Notes: generated by a model not told the origin, from the sequence alone. A stretch of DNA of 64,000 bases from Staphylotrichum longicolle (GCA_019096155.1 JAHCVI010000001.1:3410001-3474000), one strand, 5' to 3'. Positions 9,502 to 20,986 are shown, counted from the stretch's first letter. Numbers and translations: made by a program.

Positions 9502-12500
9502 GGTGTGAAGGGGGCCAGCCGGCCCGGAGACAGATCAGAGCTCGAGAGGGGGCGGAGTTGTTGAGTCGTTGCGGGTCGTGAGAATTAGTGGAGTGGTAAG
9601 TGGAAGGCAATCGAACTCTAGTGGTATCTCAAAGCAGCCATGGAAATCGTAAGATCATGAAACTGGTGCAATCGCCTTGTCAGGTCATCCGGGCATCGAC
9701 AATGGCTGGCTGGCTCCGCAGCATGACGTGAAGAGGAACACTGACCGTGAAGCCAAAATGCAAGACACCCAACGCCGAACACAACACAAGCCAAAAGCGC
9801 ACCGGCGATTGCACTCAATTGCCCAACCGGTCAATGGCGAGCAAGACAAGCAGCAACCGGAAGCAGAAGGTCGTCGACCCGGGTCTGAGAGCCTGAATGC
9901 CCGCAATCCGATATCGTGGTGTCGTGTCGTCGCTCCCCAGCCCCGCAATTATTGGTCTCGGCGTTTGGTGTCGCCGTCGCTGTACGTGATGTCGTCGTCG
10001 ATTGTCGTGCACTGTACTTTTTTCGAACTTTTTTTCTTGAAACGGCAGGCGAGCTGGGCTTTGGAGTCGCAGCGGGACGGGCGTCGCAACGGCTTTCTGT
10101 TCCAAGTTTCCAGGTTTGCGCAAGCGATGGTGGCCTCTCTGGAAAAATCCAGGCACGGGCCCTGTTCTGTTTACTTTCGGCAGCTTCTGGGCCATTCGGC
10201 GGCAGAAGAATTGGTGTGGCGCACGGTCCATCTGCAGCCCAACACCCATCACCTATCCCCAGGAAGCGACGACGAGGCACAGAGCCGTCCCTCCCGCGCA
10301 TCCCGCACCAGGTTCTACCGGCCCTTCCCGCTGTCATTTCCATTCGTGCTGAGGCCAACCTGGAAAGCGGCCCTCTCAAGCTGCTTTGTCTCCAAAAAAC
10401 ACGAGCTTCTCATGCTTCCCCACACACACTCTGCCCTCGCAAAAGGGGCCATCCAGGCTGCACCGGGCACTGTCAAGCGCGGTCCAGGGGAGCCCCATGT
10501 TTCCTCAAGCAAAGGGTGGAGGGACCCTGGATCCGGGCCTCAAACTGTCCACCCCGCCCATCAATCTGCAAGCACTCAATTCTGCCGTCAGTGCCAGCGC
10601 AGCCGCTCAACGCTGCCATAGCGACGGGCAGCAAGCCTGGCCTCTGGCTTTCCCCTCTTTCTTTCTTCTGCGCGGATCCGTCGTCTCAACACGCGTCACC
10701 AAGAGCCACCCGACGAATGGCAAGCGCCTTGGGGCAAAACAAAAGAGCGCAACAGCGCTGGCCAACCCCCTCGGCGGAGGGGCTGGTGGTGCACCCTTCA
10801 GGCATCCAATCCGATGCGGTTCTGCAGCTCTGCTCACTTTGACAGGTCGTGGGAGGCCCACTTGCACAGCGAATCGCGGAGTCGAGGGGAGGACCCTGGA
10901 TGTTGCCAGCGAATCCGTGGCTCCGGCTCTGCTTAGCGCAGTGCGGGGGGAGGGGAAGGAGGCCCCTGGTCGTCCGACCACGGCACTGGCCGACCAGCCT
11001 CCCTCTTTCCGCAGCGATGGAACCTGCCAGTGCGTCTGCCCTGCTGTTGATGAATGCGTGGCGCTGGGCTGCGTGACAGTCAAATGAGTGGTGTGATGAT
11101 TGTGCAGATGGCTGTCATTAGGACACAGTTCTGAGCAACATGCAAGGAGACTTGTCTTGTCGAAAAGCGTCTCGCCCAAAATTCTGTTTACAATTTAACG
11201 CGGAGCTGCGTTGCCGAGCAACGCGCAATCGGATTGGTCATGGTGGGGGCGACGTTGCCAAACCGCCAGCTCATCCATCACCACTCACCAGCCACTCAAA
11301 TCGAGCTCCTTGATGGTGACGCGAGGTGGCCTCATGGTCACCACGGCTTGAAGCGATTATTGGTCAAAATTTCTCACTCGCCAACGGTTCTCATTGCTGG
11401 GGGCCCTATCGCTTGCACTACAACCAAGAAGGCACTTCTTGGCAATTGCGGCAGACTCGACTACCCGCCGTAGGCAGCTACAACCAAAGAAAAGAAAAGG
11501 AAAGGAAAGAAAAGAAAAAATGCAGGCGCTACAACTCCGACTTGACTCAAACTCAATGGGCAGGTGGCTGATCAAGGAAAGCTCCTCGCGAGGCATTATT
11601 GGAATGTCAGCTATCTTAGACTTAACCGCACGCATCAATCACCCACCTTGCGCCATACGCGAATGATTTGTTTGAATTGGCGGCTCGCAGCCCAGCTTTT
11701 ACCTCGGGGCCGCAACTAGCCGAACGCATGTGGTGGCATGTCGCCGCCAGACAATTGGGACACAATATTTGCCAGCCGGTCATTGAAGGGCACCCACAAA
11801 CCACTGCAACGACTTGACAACCACCTAAGGTACCTGAGGCAACCCGACTCCTGGCATTCGAAAATGCCAAACCTGTTGATCACACCCCTCCCACTCTTTT
11901 GAAGTTGAAAAACCTAGCCGCTATGCCTTCCCATACAAGCCTGCCTTTGCAGGTCGAAAAGAGCATACGACATGGTCAGAACATGGGCGAACTGGATTCA
12001 ACTCTCTCACAGATCGCTTGAGGAAGGATTTATCACTTCACAGCAGCGCCGGATTTTGCTCTCTGTCTTGGTTTCCGATGCTTCTAAATACCTGGCGCTG
12101 TCCACAAATGTTGGTGTTTCCATTCTTCGGGGCATTCAAAGATTCCCAGTCGTCTCCCACCAGGGCGACTGACGAGCATCGAGCATTGCTCTCACTGCGA
12201 CAACGCTGACCTTCTTGGACCCTGCAACAGAACACGTGAATGCGGATTTGCTCTGTATCCCCTTTTCTAGCGTGTCTGGGCCGCAACCGTGGTTACCTAT
12301 TCGCCAAAGTCAATGGACAGTGAGGAACCAAAAGCCATAGCCTGGCTGTGAGGGTCACTGGACCCTCAATCTAGGCCCAAGGTATGGGCGACCGAGCGGC
12401 TTACCTCTGGATTTGCGGCCAATCAAACCGCAGGTTAGGCCTTGAATCTGGCTGAGGAATTAAAGTTGCCACACTGAAGCCAAGTCCTTCTCACACATGC

Positions 12501-13051
12501 AACGACACATAGGATCAGTCTGGCCCACCACGCCCACTACCTTAACTCAGGGCCTTCATGGTCTTTGCGTTAGAAGGAGCAGCAAGTGCAAACTCTCATC
12601 CAAAGATTAACTACAATGCATAGTTTGCTCTGAATTTATCAGAAAAGTACTCCGTAAATCTGTGATGCATTTTGGATTCGGAAGGAGCGATACCACCTGC
12701 TGTGCCGCACCTGGGGGCTTGGCCCCACACAAGTCCCTCCGAAGGATGCCTCTCATGCAACTCCTCTTGTTGGATCGACGAGCGGCCGCCACGCTGCAGC
12801 ATTTCACCCGCGCCACAGTTGAAGAGCCGCCTCGCGGGGTGCCCTGTTGGAGGCAGACCGGATATGCAACCACCTTTATGAGGCCGCCCCCAAAGATCGT
12901 GGATATTTCAATGATATAGCGACCGCCCCCTCCTTCGATCAGTGTCTCTTCAAAGCTGGGGCTGCAGCTCACCAACTCATCACTGATTCACTGACAGCAT
13001 CCCACCCAATCTAGCCCCTCACCACTTTTAAACCCCCACCTTCGCAACATC
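9502..13051. other. 3.5-kb intergenic gap between divergent genes
   Basis: Lies head-to-head between the coiled-coil gene (-) and the second HET gene (+). The largest open frames (about 9.7-10.8 kb) overlap in several frames, are Ser/Arg/Pro-rich and lack any domain signal. A purine run lies at about 11488-11520 and a TTTTAAA box at about 13025. Nothing else is supported. Confidence 0.5.
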
Positions 13052-15316
13052 ATGGTCTCTTACAAGAAACTGGACCTTGAGCGCGGAGAGATCCGACTGC
13101 TCACCCTGCATCCGGGAGAGTTTGACGACCCGATCCGTATCTCTCTCCGCCATGCCATCCTCCCTATCCCCGACGAGCCTCTGGCGGAACCCCAGGTCAA
13201 CTTGGAGGACATACAGAAGACCCTCCCCCCCGGATGGGAAGTACACAAGACCTTCGAGGGCCGCGTAATTTTCTGGAACCCAGCCGAGCAGAAGTCAAGC
13301 TGGTCGCACCCGGACCCAGCAGTGCCCTACGTCTCTGAGATTCCCAGACAGCCGCGAAAGCTGGCACCCAGCCAGCCCGAGTTTGAGGCTCTCTCATATA
13401 CATGGGGCAGCGCCGGCTTGGGATCGGGCGAGCACGTCCGGATCGAGCAGTCGGACGACTTCCCGCACCGCGCCCCCGACGACCCCGACATGATCCTGAG
13501 CGTGACCGACAACCTCGCCGCGGCCCTGCGCCACCTGCGCTCCCCAACCGACCCGCGAACCCTGTGGATCGACGCCCTCTGCATCAACCAGGCCGACGTC
13601 GTCGAGCGCGGCCGCCACGTCGCCCGCATGGGAAGCGTGTACGCGCTCGCCACCCGCGTGGTCGCCTGGCTGGGCCCGGAGGCCGACGACAGCACCCGCG
13701 CCCTCGAGACCCTCGAGCACCTCGGCAAGCAGATCGAGATGAAGGGCACGGGCGAGATCCTCTCGCCCATCTGCGACCGGCCCGAATGGGTGCACAAGTT
13801 TCCCTGCGACGACGCCACGCTGCGCGCCCTGCGCGCCCTGCTCCACCGCCGCTGGTTCCAGCGCCTCTGGGTCTGGCAGGAGATCGTACTGGCCAACCTC
13901 GACGCGCACGTGCAGTGCGGGCGCAAGACGGTGTCGTGGTACTTCCTCCGGCGCGGGCTCGTCATCCTGCGCGAGACGGACCTCCCGCGCGCCGAGATGC
14001 GCGCCGGCCTCATGCCCAACCCGCTCTGCTGGCTGCCCTACATCTTCGAGGCCGACTACCGCGTCTGGCACGGCGTCTCCAAGCTGCTGCACTCGGCGGG
14101 GCAGACGGGCTGCGTCGACCCGCGCGATCGCATCTACGCCCTGCTGGGCATGTGCGAGCCGCGCCTGGCCGCGCGCGTCCGCGTCGACTACACGCTCCCG
14201 CACGCGCAGGTGTACGCGGATTTCTTCAAGCTGTTTGTCGAGAGCTACCAGAGCCTGCTGCTGCTGCAGTACTGCGATCTGGAGCGGCGCGGGTTTGCGG
14301 ACGCCCCGACGTGGGTGCCGGACTGGGACAACACCGTCGTGCGGCCCTGGCAGCTCGTCTACGCTGCCGGACTGAGCCGCGCGCAGGTCGCCTTTGATCC
14401 CGAGTCGGGCGCCATGACGGCGCTGGGCGTGCGCGCGGCAAAGGTCGCGGCCGTGAGCGAGAAGAAATGGCTGGACAGTCCGGATTCGGTGGTGCAGGTG
14501 TTTGAGATGATGAAGGATTGGTACCGCATCTGGCGCCAGCACTGCTCCGAGGATGCCCCCTTGGAGGAGTTCATCACGCCGTTGGTGTATGGTTGGACCT
14601 CCGAGAGGCGGCATGTGGGCATTTCCGTTGCGGCGCACGTGGCCGACTGGCTGGACTTGACGGGCGGCGACGAGGAGCCTTCGGCTGACAAGTTGGGCCG
14701 GAGCGTGCTGCTGCAGAGCATTATCCGGGATGAGAGGACCTGTGCATTCTTCTGCACCGACAAGGGGCAGTGTGGACTTGGTTCGGTTGGGACGAAGACG
14801 GGTATGTTTTCTTTTTGTTCGCACTGATTCTCCCCCATGAGCATTCAGCCTCGCCGCATGGAGTCTGCTGCTGCTTTTCAAGTCGTTTCACAAGCGCATC
14901 CTACTGACCGAGATCTAGGCGATACTGTAAGCGTCATCCTCGGCTCCGACTATGTCATGATCCTCCGACCGCAAGGTGGTCAAACCGAGGTAGGCGAGAA
15001 GTTCCAGGTCGTCGGCCCGGCCTATGTCCACGGAATCATGGATGCACAGTGTCTCCTCGGCGAGTTCCAGCATCCCCACGGGCTCAAGATCGACTGCGGG
15101 ACTCCAAAAGGAAACGTATGGACTACTCTCAACACCGAGACTGGTAAATCGGACGCGGAGGATGCCCGATTGGGCCCGCTTCCATCGGGTTGGTCGGTTC
15201 TGGAGGACGGACGGTTCAGCGACGGGCAGGGGGTCGTCACACAACATGATCCTCGCTGGAGTGTTGAGAGTTTGAGGGAGAGAGGGGTCAAGCTGGAAGA
15301 GTTCTGCATAGTCTGA
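13052..15316 (+). CDS. HET-domain protein with an inserted WW domain
   Basis: Exons 13052-14801 and 14919-15316; the 117-nt intron (GTATGT...CTACTGACC...CTAG, phase 1) gives 715 aa. An N-terminal strand (GEIRLLTLHPG) is followed by a WW domain at about residues 58-88: LPPGWEV, then NPAEQKSSWSHPDP, with both tryptophans and the proline. HET motifs follow: FEALSYTWGS (about 111), LWIDALCINQAD (about 171), VVAWLGPEADDS (about 203) and RRWFQRLWVWQEI (about 266). After the intron come the usual HET-protein tail (YVHGIMDAQ) and a second, degenerate WW-like end (LGPLPSGWSV...VTQHDPR) in which the second Trp is Gln. WW domains bind proline-rich partners, so recognition through a Pro-rich ligand is plausible but inferred. 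Without splicing the frame stops at 14827 and loses the tail. Confidence 0.9.
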
Positions 15317-15836
15317 TGTAATTTGGATGTTCAATACACGCATATATCTTTGAGTATTGTCACTTTCTGTTCGTCACCCATTGCCTGCACGGCGAACCTC
15401 AGCGGCAAGCGCCTTCACTTGTGCGAGTCAGGAGGCAGTCAGGGGTGTTTCGCAAACTCTCGAATTTTAACATGCCAGCAACCAGACAATCAACTACAAT
15501 TCAATCCCGGAATGTCCCATACTTCAATCAATTTCTAAATCATACTTTCCGCGTATCTTATTCCCGTCGAACCCCCTCTCGGTGTCAACATTCCGGTTCC
15601 CCGTGTGGTTGACCAGGCGACAGGGAGCAGACGCAGGGGCCCCACGGTGGCGTACGATTTCAATTTAACACATTCCGATTCTCACGCGACCCATCTCAGC
15701 TCCCCTTGCTGCCATCGTCCATCTCAACCCCCAATTGGAAAATCAACCACATTCGCTTCTTTGAATTTCCGCAAAACCCAGTCGCTCCCTTCTACAGCAC
15801 CCACGCTCTTTTCCCAATAATCCAACAACACCAAAA
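15317..15836. other. intergenic
   Basis: 3' flank of the HET/WW gene and the A/C-rich leader of the next gene. No gene seen. Confidence 0.6.
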
Positions 15837-16307
15837 ATGGAGTTCACAATGGAAATCGACACCAACCCGCGCAAGCGCAGCCGCGTCCAGCTGGACGCCG
15901 ACGAACCAGAGCTGCTGGGGCTCCACCACCTCTTCGAGCGCGACCACGTCGCGAAGCGCGCGCGCCAATCGGCTCCCGACGCGTCGGCCCCCGCCACCCC
16001 CAGCGACGAATCCGGCCCGTCGACGCCCGCGTCAATTGACGTCGACATGGAGCTGGACGAGGTAGCGGTGGTGCAGACGGTTTCGCACGTTGCCGCTGTG
16101 CCTGCGCGGGCGCCGGTGCAGGCGCCAAAGATTGTGCAGCAGCAGCAGCCGCAACAACCGTCGCAGCCGCGGTCACAGGGCACGATCATCTCGGGCTGGA
16201 ACCAGGCGCAGCGCAACCGGTATCTGAATCAGGGGTATCCGTTGAGCTGGATGCAGGGCTCTACGCGGGTGGGTAATTATCCCGACTGTCCACTTTCTTG
16301 GGGGTGA
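15837..16307 (+). CDS. small hypothetical protein with nuclear-type basic motif
   Basis: Single-exon frame of 156 aa. The N-terminus has NPRKRSRVQL (monopartite NLS-like) and a second basic patch AKRARQ. The middle is Ala/Ser/Pro/Val-rich and disordered. There is a poly-Gln stretch (VQQQQPQQPSQ), and the C-terminal 45 residues are more ordered (SGWNQAQRNRYLNQGYPLSW). The start has a CAAAAATGG context after an A/C-rich leader, which supports a real gene; a second Met lies four codons in. I do not recognise the family. The coding bias and clear leader argue for a gene; the short length keeps confidence moderate. Confidence 0.55.
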   Translation: MEFTMEIDTNPRKRSRVQLDADEPELLGLHHLFERDHVAKRARQSAPDASAPATPSDESGPSTPASIDVDMELDEVAVVQTVSHVAAVPARAPVQAPKIVQQQQPQQPSQPRSQGTIISGWNQAQRNRYLNQGYPLSWMQGSTRVGNYPDCPLSWG

Positions 16308-16526
16308 TGGGGAGTGCCTAAGGTAGTCATGCTGACATGATATGATGTGCAGAATTAAACTCGGAATTGAGGTTGACGATGGATGTGCGGCAAGGTGCAT
16401 ACAGGGGTCGGCGGCACACAGACACTCGGGGTGTGCGTGTGGTTTGTAAGAAGAGTGTATTGTACAACAGGGACTCGGGCGGATGGGAATGATTTGCGGG
16501 CGTTTCAGCAGATGTGTTAATCAAAA

Positions 16527-16890
16527 TCAAAGCTTCTTGCCAGCTATCTTTGGCTGGGGTGCAGGTGGCCTTTCATCATGGATCTTGACGGCTGAGTCGT
16601 ACCCGTTGCCGGTGGTGGCCCCCTTGACAACCGTGCCCGGGAATCGCACAACGAGGCTGGTTTGGATGGCATCGCTGGATGAAGAAAATGCACTTGGGGA
16701 ACCTCGAGCATCTGCAGGGCGTTGGCGGCGGCAGGTTGGTCGAAGAAAGTTGCGCGCCGCGTTGCGCAAGAGCGGAACGCAGACTGATGGGACTTTTCAG
16801 GGCTATCTTCACGACCTCTCGGCCTTCAGCTCGTACCACCTGGTCTACGTTGACGTGTCTGGGTGCGATAAGCGTATTGGGTTCAGGCAA
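16527..16890 (-). pseudogene. possible broken minus-strand gene remnant
   Basis: Protein-like segments appear in successive minus-strand frames without plausible introns between them: TLIAPRHVNVDQVVRAEGRE then KIALKSPISLRSALAQ in one frame, FFDQPAAANALQMLEV in another, and TSLVVRFPGTVVKGATTGNG running to PQPKIAGKKL and a stop in the third. This is what a short gene with one or two frame errors or decay would look like. I do not recognise the product and cannot exclude chance open frames. Confidence 0.3.
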
Positions 16891-17148
16891 ACCGGGTGGT
16901 CACCCTCATGGAGGCATCAACCACCGCCACACTGCCTGCTGCGGCTGAGGACGGCAAGTTTCAGCCCTGCTTGAACGAAACCAACGCACAATGGACGAGC
17001 CAGATGTAGTTAGGGTCATGCCAAGGCACGTGAGGCTATCGCTGCCACCTAGATACCCTCTCGCAAGGCTCTCGGAACCCAAGCGCGGCTTGTCCGCTGT
17101 TCTTCATCTCCCAACCATCTCCAGACACAGCAGCAGCCTTCGAAACCG

Positions 17149-19692
17149 ATGAATTACAGCAAGCTACCCCTCTCGGGCCGCCAGATCCGCCTTCTCACCA
17201 TCCTCCCCGCCGCCGGTGGCGAAACCGCCCAGGTGCAATGCACGATGAAGGTCTGGATGCTGCCGACCACCGAGCCGGCAGACCGCGGCCCGTTGCCGTC
17301 CCACATCATCAACTTCGACCCCTGTGTCACGAACCCTCCGGACGAATGCCAGGTAAAAGAGCTGCGCGAGATATGGGCGGACACCCTGAAGGAACTCGAC
17401 AGACGAGAAAACAGCCTGCGGTGTCGCGTCAAAGACACGCTGCTGTATCGAGAGAATGCCGTGATCCTCAACCCCCTTGGCTTCGCGGACTTTCTCAGCC
17501 CTGAGGAAAAGCGCGAGCTACTCACCGGCACCAGCGGCGCCGGGCTGGAGCGGCGCATCTGGAATGAACAGGGCCTCATCCACGTGTTTGAAGACCAGGC
17601 TGGCTATGGGATCATGCTCGGGAAGCAAACCCCTCCCCCGCGGCTCTCCGCGCTCCCGCTGCGCGAAGTGAACCCATTCTTCCGGCACCCAGACCCGGAT
17701 CCGGAGTCGTATCGCCGGTACCTGAAGGGTGTCGTCAAAAAGCCCGGCGCCTACGTCGCCTTGTCGTACGCCTGGGACCCGTGCAGCCCGACTGCCGAGA
17801 TTCAGGTCAACGGAGCAACAATGACGGTGGGGGCGAACCTCCACGCCGCCCTGTGTCGTTTCCGGCAGATGGACTACTTCCGGCTAGGCGGACAGATCTG
17901 GATCGACGCCCTGTGCATCAACCAGGACGACGCAGTCGAGAAAGCGCAGCAACTGCCGATGATGGCATCCATATACCGCCACGCAGGGAACGTCATCGTG
18001 TGGCTGGGTCCCGGGACCAACGACAGTGAGAAGGCAATAATCTTTCTGCAAGGCCTCGGCAGGTGGTACCGCGCAGAGTACATCGAGGCGATGGACGGGT
18101 CTAACGTGATGGCGGCCAATACCTGGCGGACCATGGCTCAGATCCGCCTGCGGACGAACTACGAGAAACACAGAAGAGTACTCTTGGCGGACGGGCCGTT
18201 GCTCCGCGAGCTCGCCGCGCCGATATACGATTTCTTTGACCGTCGGTACTGGCGGCGTCTCTGGATCATCCAGGAGCTCTGCATGGGCCGCGCGGGGATG
18301 CCGGTGGTCTGTGGAAACCAGGTGACCCAGTGGCGGCATATCCGCGACGGCGTTCTAGGCTTCACAGCAATTCTGGATGCTCTGGATGAAGCGACTTGGG
18401 GGGAGCTCGAGCACAGGAAGCAGCCGCTGGAGCATTCGCTCCTCCACGTGGCGCAGATCGCCCAGCTGGAGATTGCGGGCCACAGACGCATCATAGCCAA
18501 CCTACCTGCGGAGCAACTCCCTCTTGTTGCTCCGACCTTGTCCGAGAATGGGCCGCTGTTAGGCAGCCCGATCCGGAGAGCCATCTCGCTCGCTTCGCAG
18601 TCGTCGTGCAAAGAGCCGCATGATAGAGTGTACGGGTTGCTCGGTGTGCCCGGGCTACCGAATCTGCGTATCCAGGTCAACTACAAGAAGCCGCTCGTCG
18701 AGGTCTTTACCGAGTTTACGGCGGCTCTCGTCTGGCGCGGAAGCCTGGATTTCTTTGCTCTCCTGGATGGCGGGCGCATGTCGGCGACGGATGAGGCGGG
18801 CAGGCCGCTGGCCCAAGATTCCGAGAAGCCGTCCTGGGTGCCCGATTATGCGTCGACGCCCGCCAGACGGATTGGCATCCTCGAAGGGCAATGGCATGCC
18901 GGTGGCCAGGTGCCCGTCAGCTTTGCCGAGCGCGAAATAAACAGCCACGGGTATCTCTTCTGCAAGGGAAAGGTAGTCGACACGGTGGATGGGACAGGGG
19001 CCGTCTCCCAGGCCGACATATTGTCCGGGGCGATGAACATTGCGGCAGACGATGACGACTTGCGTCCTGTACGGCAGCCGTCACGAGCAACATACGGAGA
19101 CGACACGGCGGGAACGACGGCTGCCCTCTACCGTGTCTTGGTTGGGGGGTGCGATCGGAACGGCACGCCCGCGCCCGCGTCCTTCAGATGTCTGTACACT
19201 GCCTTCCCGGTCGAAGAGCCGCCGCCGCATTCGCCCTTCTACCGGAACTGGCACTTTCTCAAGTCGAGTGCAGACCTCCTCATCAATGGCCGTCCTCTGT
19301 CGGAATACTTCTCCCACCTCCGCACCCCCCCTACTCCAAGCCCATCGACAAGCACCCCCGCGCAAGACAGCATGGAGACGGCCGCGGCCCGCCAGGCAAT
19401 GGCGGCCTGTACCAAAGGACGGCGGCTTATCGTCACCAGCGCCGGCCGGCTTGGGCTCGCCCCGGCGCGGACCCGCCCCGGCGACGCCGTCATCACGATC
19501 GTGGGCCACGGCAAACCGGTGGTTGCTCGCAAGGTCGGGACGGTAGAGGGCCAGGACCGTTGGCACCTCATTGGTGAGGCGTATGTGCAGGGCCTTATGA
19601 AGGGTGAAGAGATGAAGTTGTCGGACAAGCCCTGGTACCGTCACGAGGCGGAGGCGACGATGCGCTCATTGTATGACATTCCGTTTATTTAG
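17149..19692 (+). CDS. HET-domain protein (HET-6-like layout)
   Basis: Single exon of 847 aa starting at the ATG at 17149. The N-terminal motif (GRQIRLLTILPA) is shared with the HET gene at 13.0 kb, but instead of a WW domain there is a roughly 150-residue spacer. HET motifs are YVALSYAWDP (about 203), IWIDALCINQDD (about 250), VIVWLGPGTNDS (about 282) and RRYWRRLWIIQEL (about 365). The C-terminal third has the usual end block (PGDAVITIVGHGKPVV, YVQGLMKGEEM). It is the third HET gene on the same strand within 17 kb. Expected role is incompatibility-type cell death after a recognition event; the partner cannot be told from the sequence. Confidence 0.93.
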   Translation: MNYSKLPLSGRQIRLLTILPAAGGETAQVQCTMKVWMLPTTEPADRGPLPSHIINFDPCVTNPPDECQVKELREIWADTLKELDRRENSLRCRVKDTLLYRENAVILNPLGFADFLSPEEKRELLTGTSGAGLERRIWNEQGLIHVFEDQAGYGIMLGKQTPPPRLSALPLREVNPFFRHPDPDPESYRRYLKGVVKKPGAYVALSYAWDPCSPTAEIQVNGATMTVGANLHAALCRFRQMDYFRLGGQIWIDALCINQDDAVEKAQQLPMMASIYRHAGNVIVWLGPGTNDSEKAIIFLQGLGRWYRAEYIEAMDGSNVMAANTWRTMAQIRLRTNYEKHRRVLLADGPLLRELAAPIYDFFDRRYWRRLWIIQELCMGRAGMPVVCGNQVTQWRHIRDGVLGFTAILDALDEATWGELEHRKQPLEHSLLHVAQIAQLEIAGHRRIIANLPAEQLPLVAPTLSENGPLLGSPIRRAISLASQSSCKEPHDRVYGLLGVPGLPNLRIQVNYKKPLVEVFTEFTAALVWRGSLDFFALLDGGRMSATDEAGRPLAQDSEKPSWVPDYASTPARRIGILEGQWHAGGQVPVSFAEREINSHGYLFCKGKVVDTVDGTGAVSQADILSGAMNIAADDDDLRPVRQPSRATYGDDTAGTTAALYRVLVGGCDRNGTPAPASFRCLYTAFPVEEPPPHSPFYRNWHFLKSSADLLINGRPLSEYFSHLRTPPTPSPSTSTPAQDSMETAAARQAMAACTKGRRLIVTSAGRLGLAPARTRPGDAVITIVGHGKPVVARKVGTVEGQDRWHLIGEAYVQGLMKGEEMKLSDKPWYRHEAEATMRSLYDIPFI

Positions 19693-20314
19693 TCATACTT
19701 GACATAGCTTTGATGAGCTGGGAATGTTATGTCTTGGTTTCAAGCCTCATGAGGGGAATAGGTAGATACCTCCGAGGACCAGTTCCCCCTCCCCTCAAGC
19801 CCGCTGTCTGCTGCAGACTTCCTTTCATCTCATGCTGCAGGTAGTTCTTCAACTCTGGCCCGGGGTCAAGTTGAGGAATTGCTGCGAGTCCATGCCGCCA
19901 GCTGTACGCTTCATGTACAGCACGGGCTAGCATCGGCTGGTTCCCGGTCGTTATTCTCTCTTTTACCCCGGGGTGCGGGTGAGCCAGCAAAGCTGCATAG
20001 GTTCCTCGCTCTCCACTTCTCACGGCTCTGCATGGGGCCGATTCGGCGGCCAGGGGGTTTCCCAACCATACCCTCCCTTGCCACCTGCTTGTCGCGGACA
20101 ATCGGAATCCATCTGCCGCAAGGCCGGTATCGACATTGCCGAGCTGCGGGGAGGGAACAAATGCTGCAACGTCAACCCAATCATCCAACGAGATATCGAC
20201 ACACAAAAAGAGTGAAACAGTCAGCCAAGTTAACTCCCAGGCTTCCTCCAATTAATTCTAGGCTTCAGTCCTCATGTCTACGCTAGTGATCCCACGTTGC
20301 ACCCCCCCAATTCA
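19693..20314. other. intergenic between convergent genes
   Basis: A 174-codon minus-strand frame fills much of it but has no domain signal and unconvincing composition. No gene supported. Confidence 0.5.
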
Positions 20315-20986
20315 TCAGAGAAAACCACACAACGCCAAAATCACATCCCCCGTACCATCCTCCGCATTGGCGTCGCCGAGGTAAGCAAACTTCCCCTTCC
20401 CAATCTTCGCCACCGCAACAGCCGCCTCGGGCTGGCGAGGCAGGGTCTCCGAAGGCCAGGCCAGCAAGTGCGTCGGGTGCTCCTCCGATCTGTCGCTGCG
20501 ATACCACGCCTCCGAAGATTTAACACTCCTCAACGCGAACGCTTTCTGGTGGTATTTCGGCGGCAGCTTGGCAGCCAGCTCCTCGCCCACGGCTGTGCTG
20601 TTGAGGGCGAAGTCTGCCTGGTCGTACGAGCCGCCCTCCCACTGCAGGCCGGCCTTGAGGAAAAACGGCTTCAACTCCGTCGGGGGCGTGGAGTTGGGAA
20701 AGTACCCCATGAAGATGGCGGTGCCGCCGTGCCGGACGTACTTCAGCAGTGTCTCGTATACTTGGGTATGGTAGCGTTTGACAATGGCGTTGTCGGTGAC
20801 GATGACGGCGACAAAGGCAGGCACGTGGTAGAGCGCGAGGATGGCCTCGTTGGCGGTCTTGGCCCGCTGGATGATTGCCTTTTTTGCGAGTTTCTTCAGA
20901 TGCGCTCTGTACTCTTCGTCGAACTCGGGGTTGTGCTCCACCGAGATGAGAAGCACGCGTGGTTGCTCCATGGCTAGTGCCGACAT
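20315..20986 (-). CDS. conserved fungal protein, possible class-I glutamine-amidotransferase-like fold
   Basis: Single exon of 223 aa; ATG at 20986, with a second Met at codon 6. The start PRVLLISVEHNPEFDEEY and the alternating strand-helix pattern (AFVAVIVTDNAIV, YVRHGGTAIFMGYFPNS) suggest a Rossmann or GATase1-like fold. The C-terminus (AAVAVAKIGKGKFAYLGDAN) resembles the closing strand in ThuA/GATase-like proteins. There is no cysteine nucleophile in a GATase elbow, so it is probably not an active amidotransferase. It lies head-to-head with the membrane-protein gene at 21.9 kb. Function unknown. Confidence 0.75.
   Translation of the reverse strand: MSALAMEQPRVLLISVEHNPEFDEEYRAHLKKLAKKAIIQRAKTANEAILALYHVPAFVAVIVTDNAIVKRYHTQVYETLLKYVRHGGTAIFMGYFPNSTPPTELKPFFLKAGLQWEGGSYDQADFALNSTAVGEELAAKLPPKYHQKAFALRSVKSSEAWYRSDRSEEHPTHLLAWPSETLPRQPEAAVAVAKIGKGKFAYLGDANAEDGTGDVILALCGFL

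Noticed and set aside
9677..10842. Two overlapping + strand frames of about 310 codons in the large gap
   Set aside because: They overlap each other in different frames, have Ser/Arg/Pro-rich composition, no domain, no intron signals and no leader.
13394..14881. 495-codon minus-strand frame antisense to the HET/WW gene
   Set aside because: His/Arg/Val/Glu-rich shadow of GC-rich coding sequence; the + strand carries clear HET motifs.
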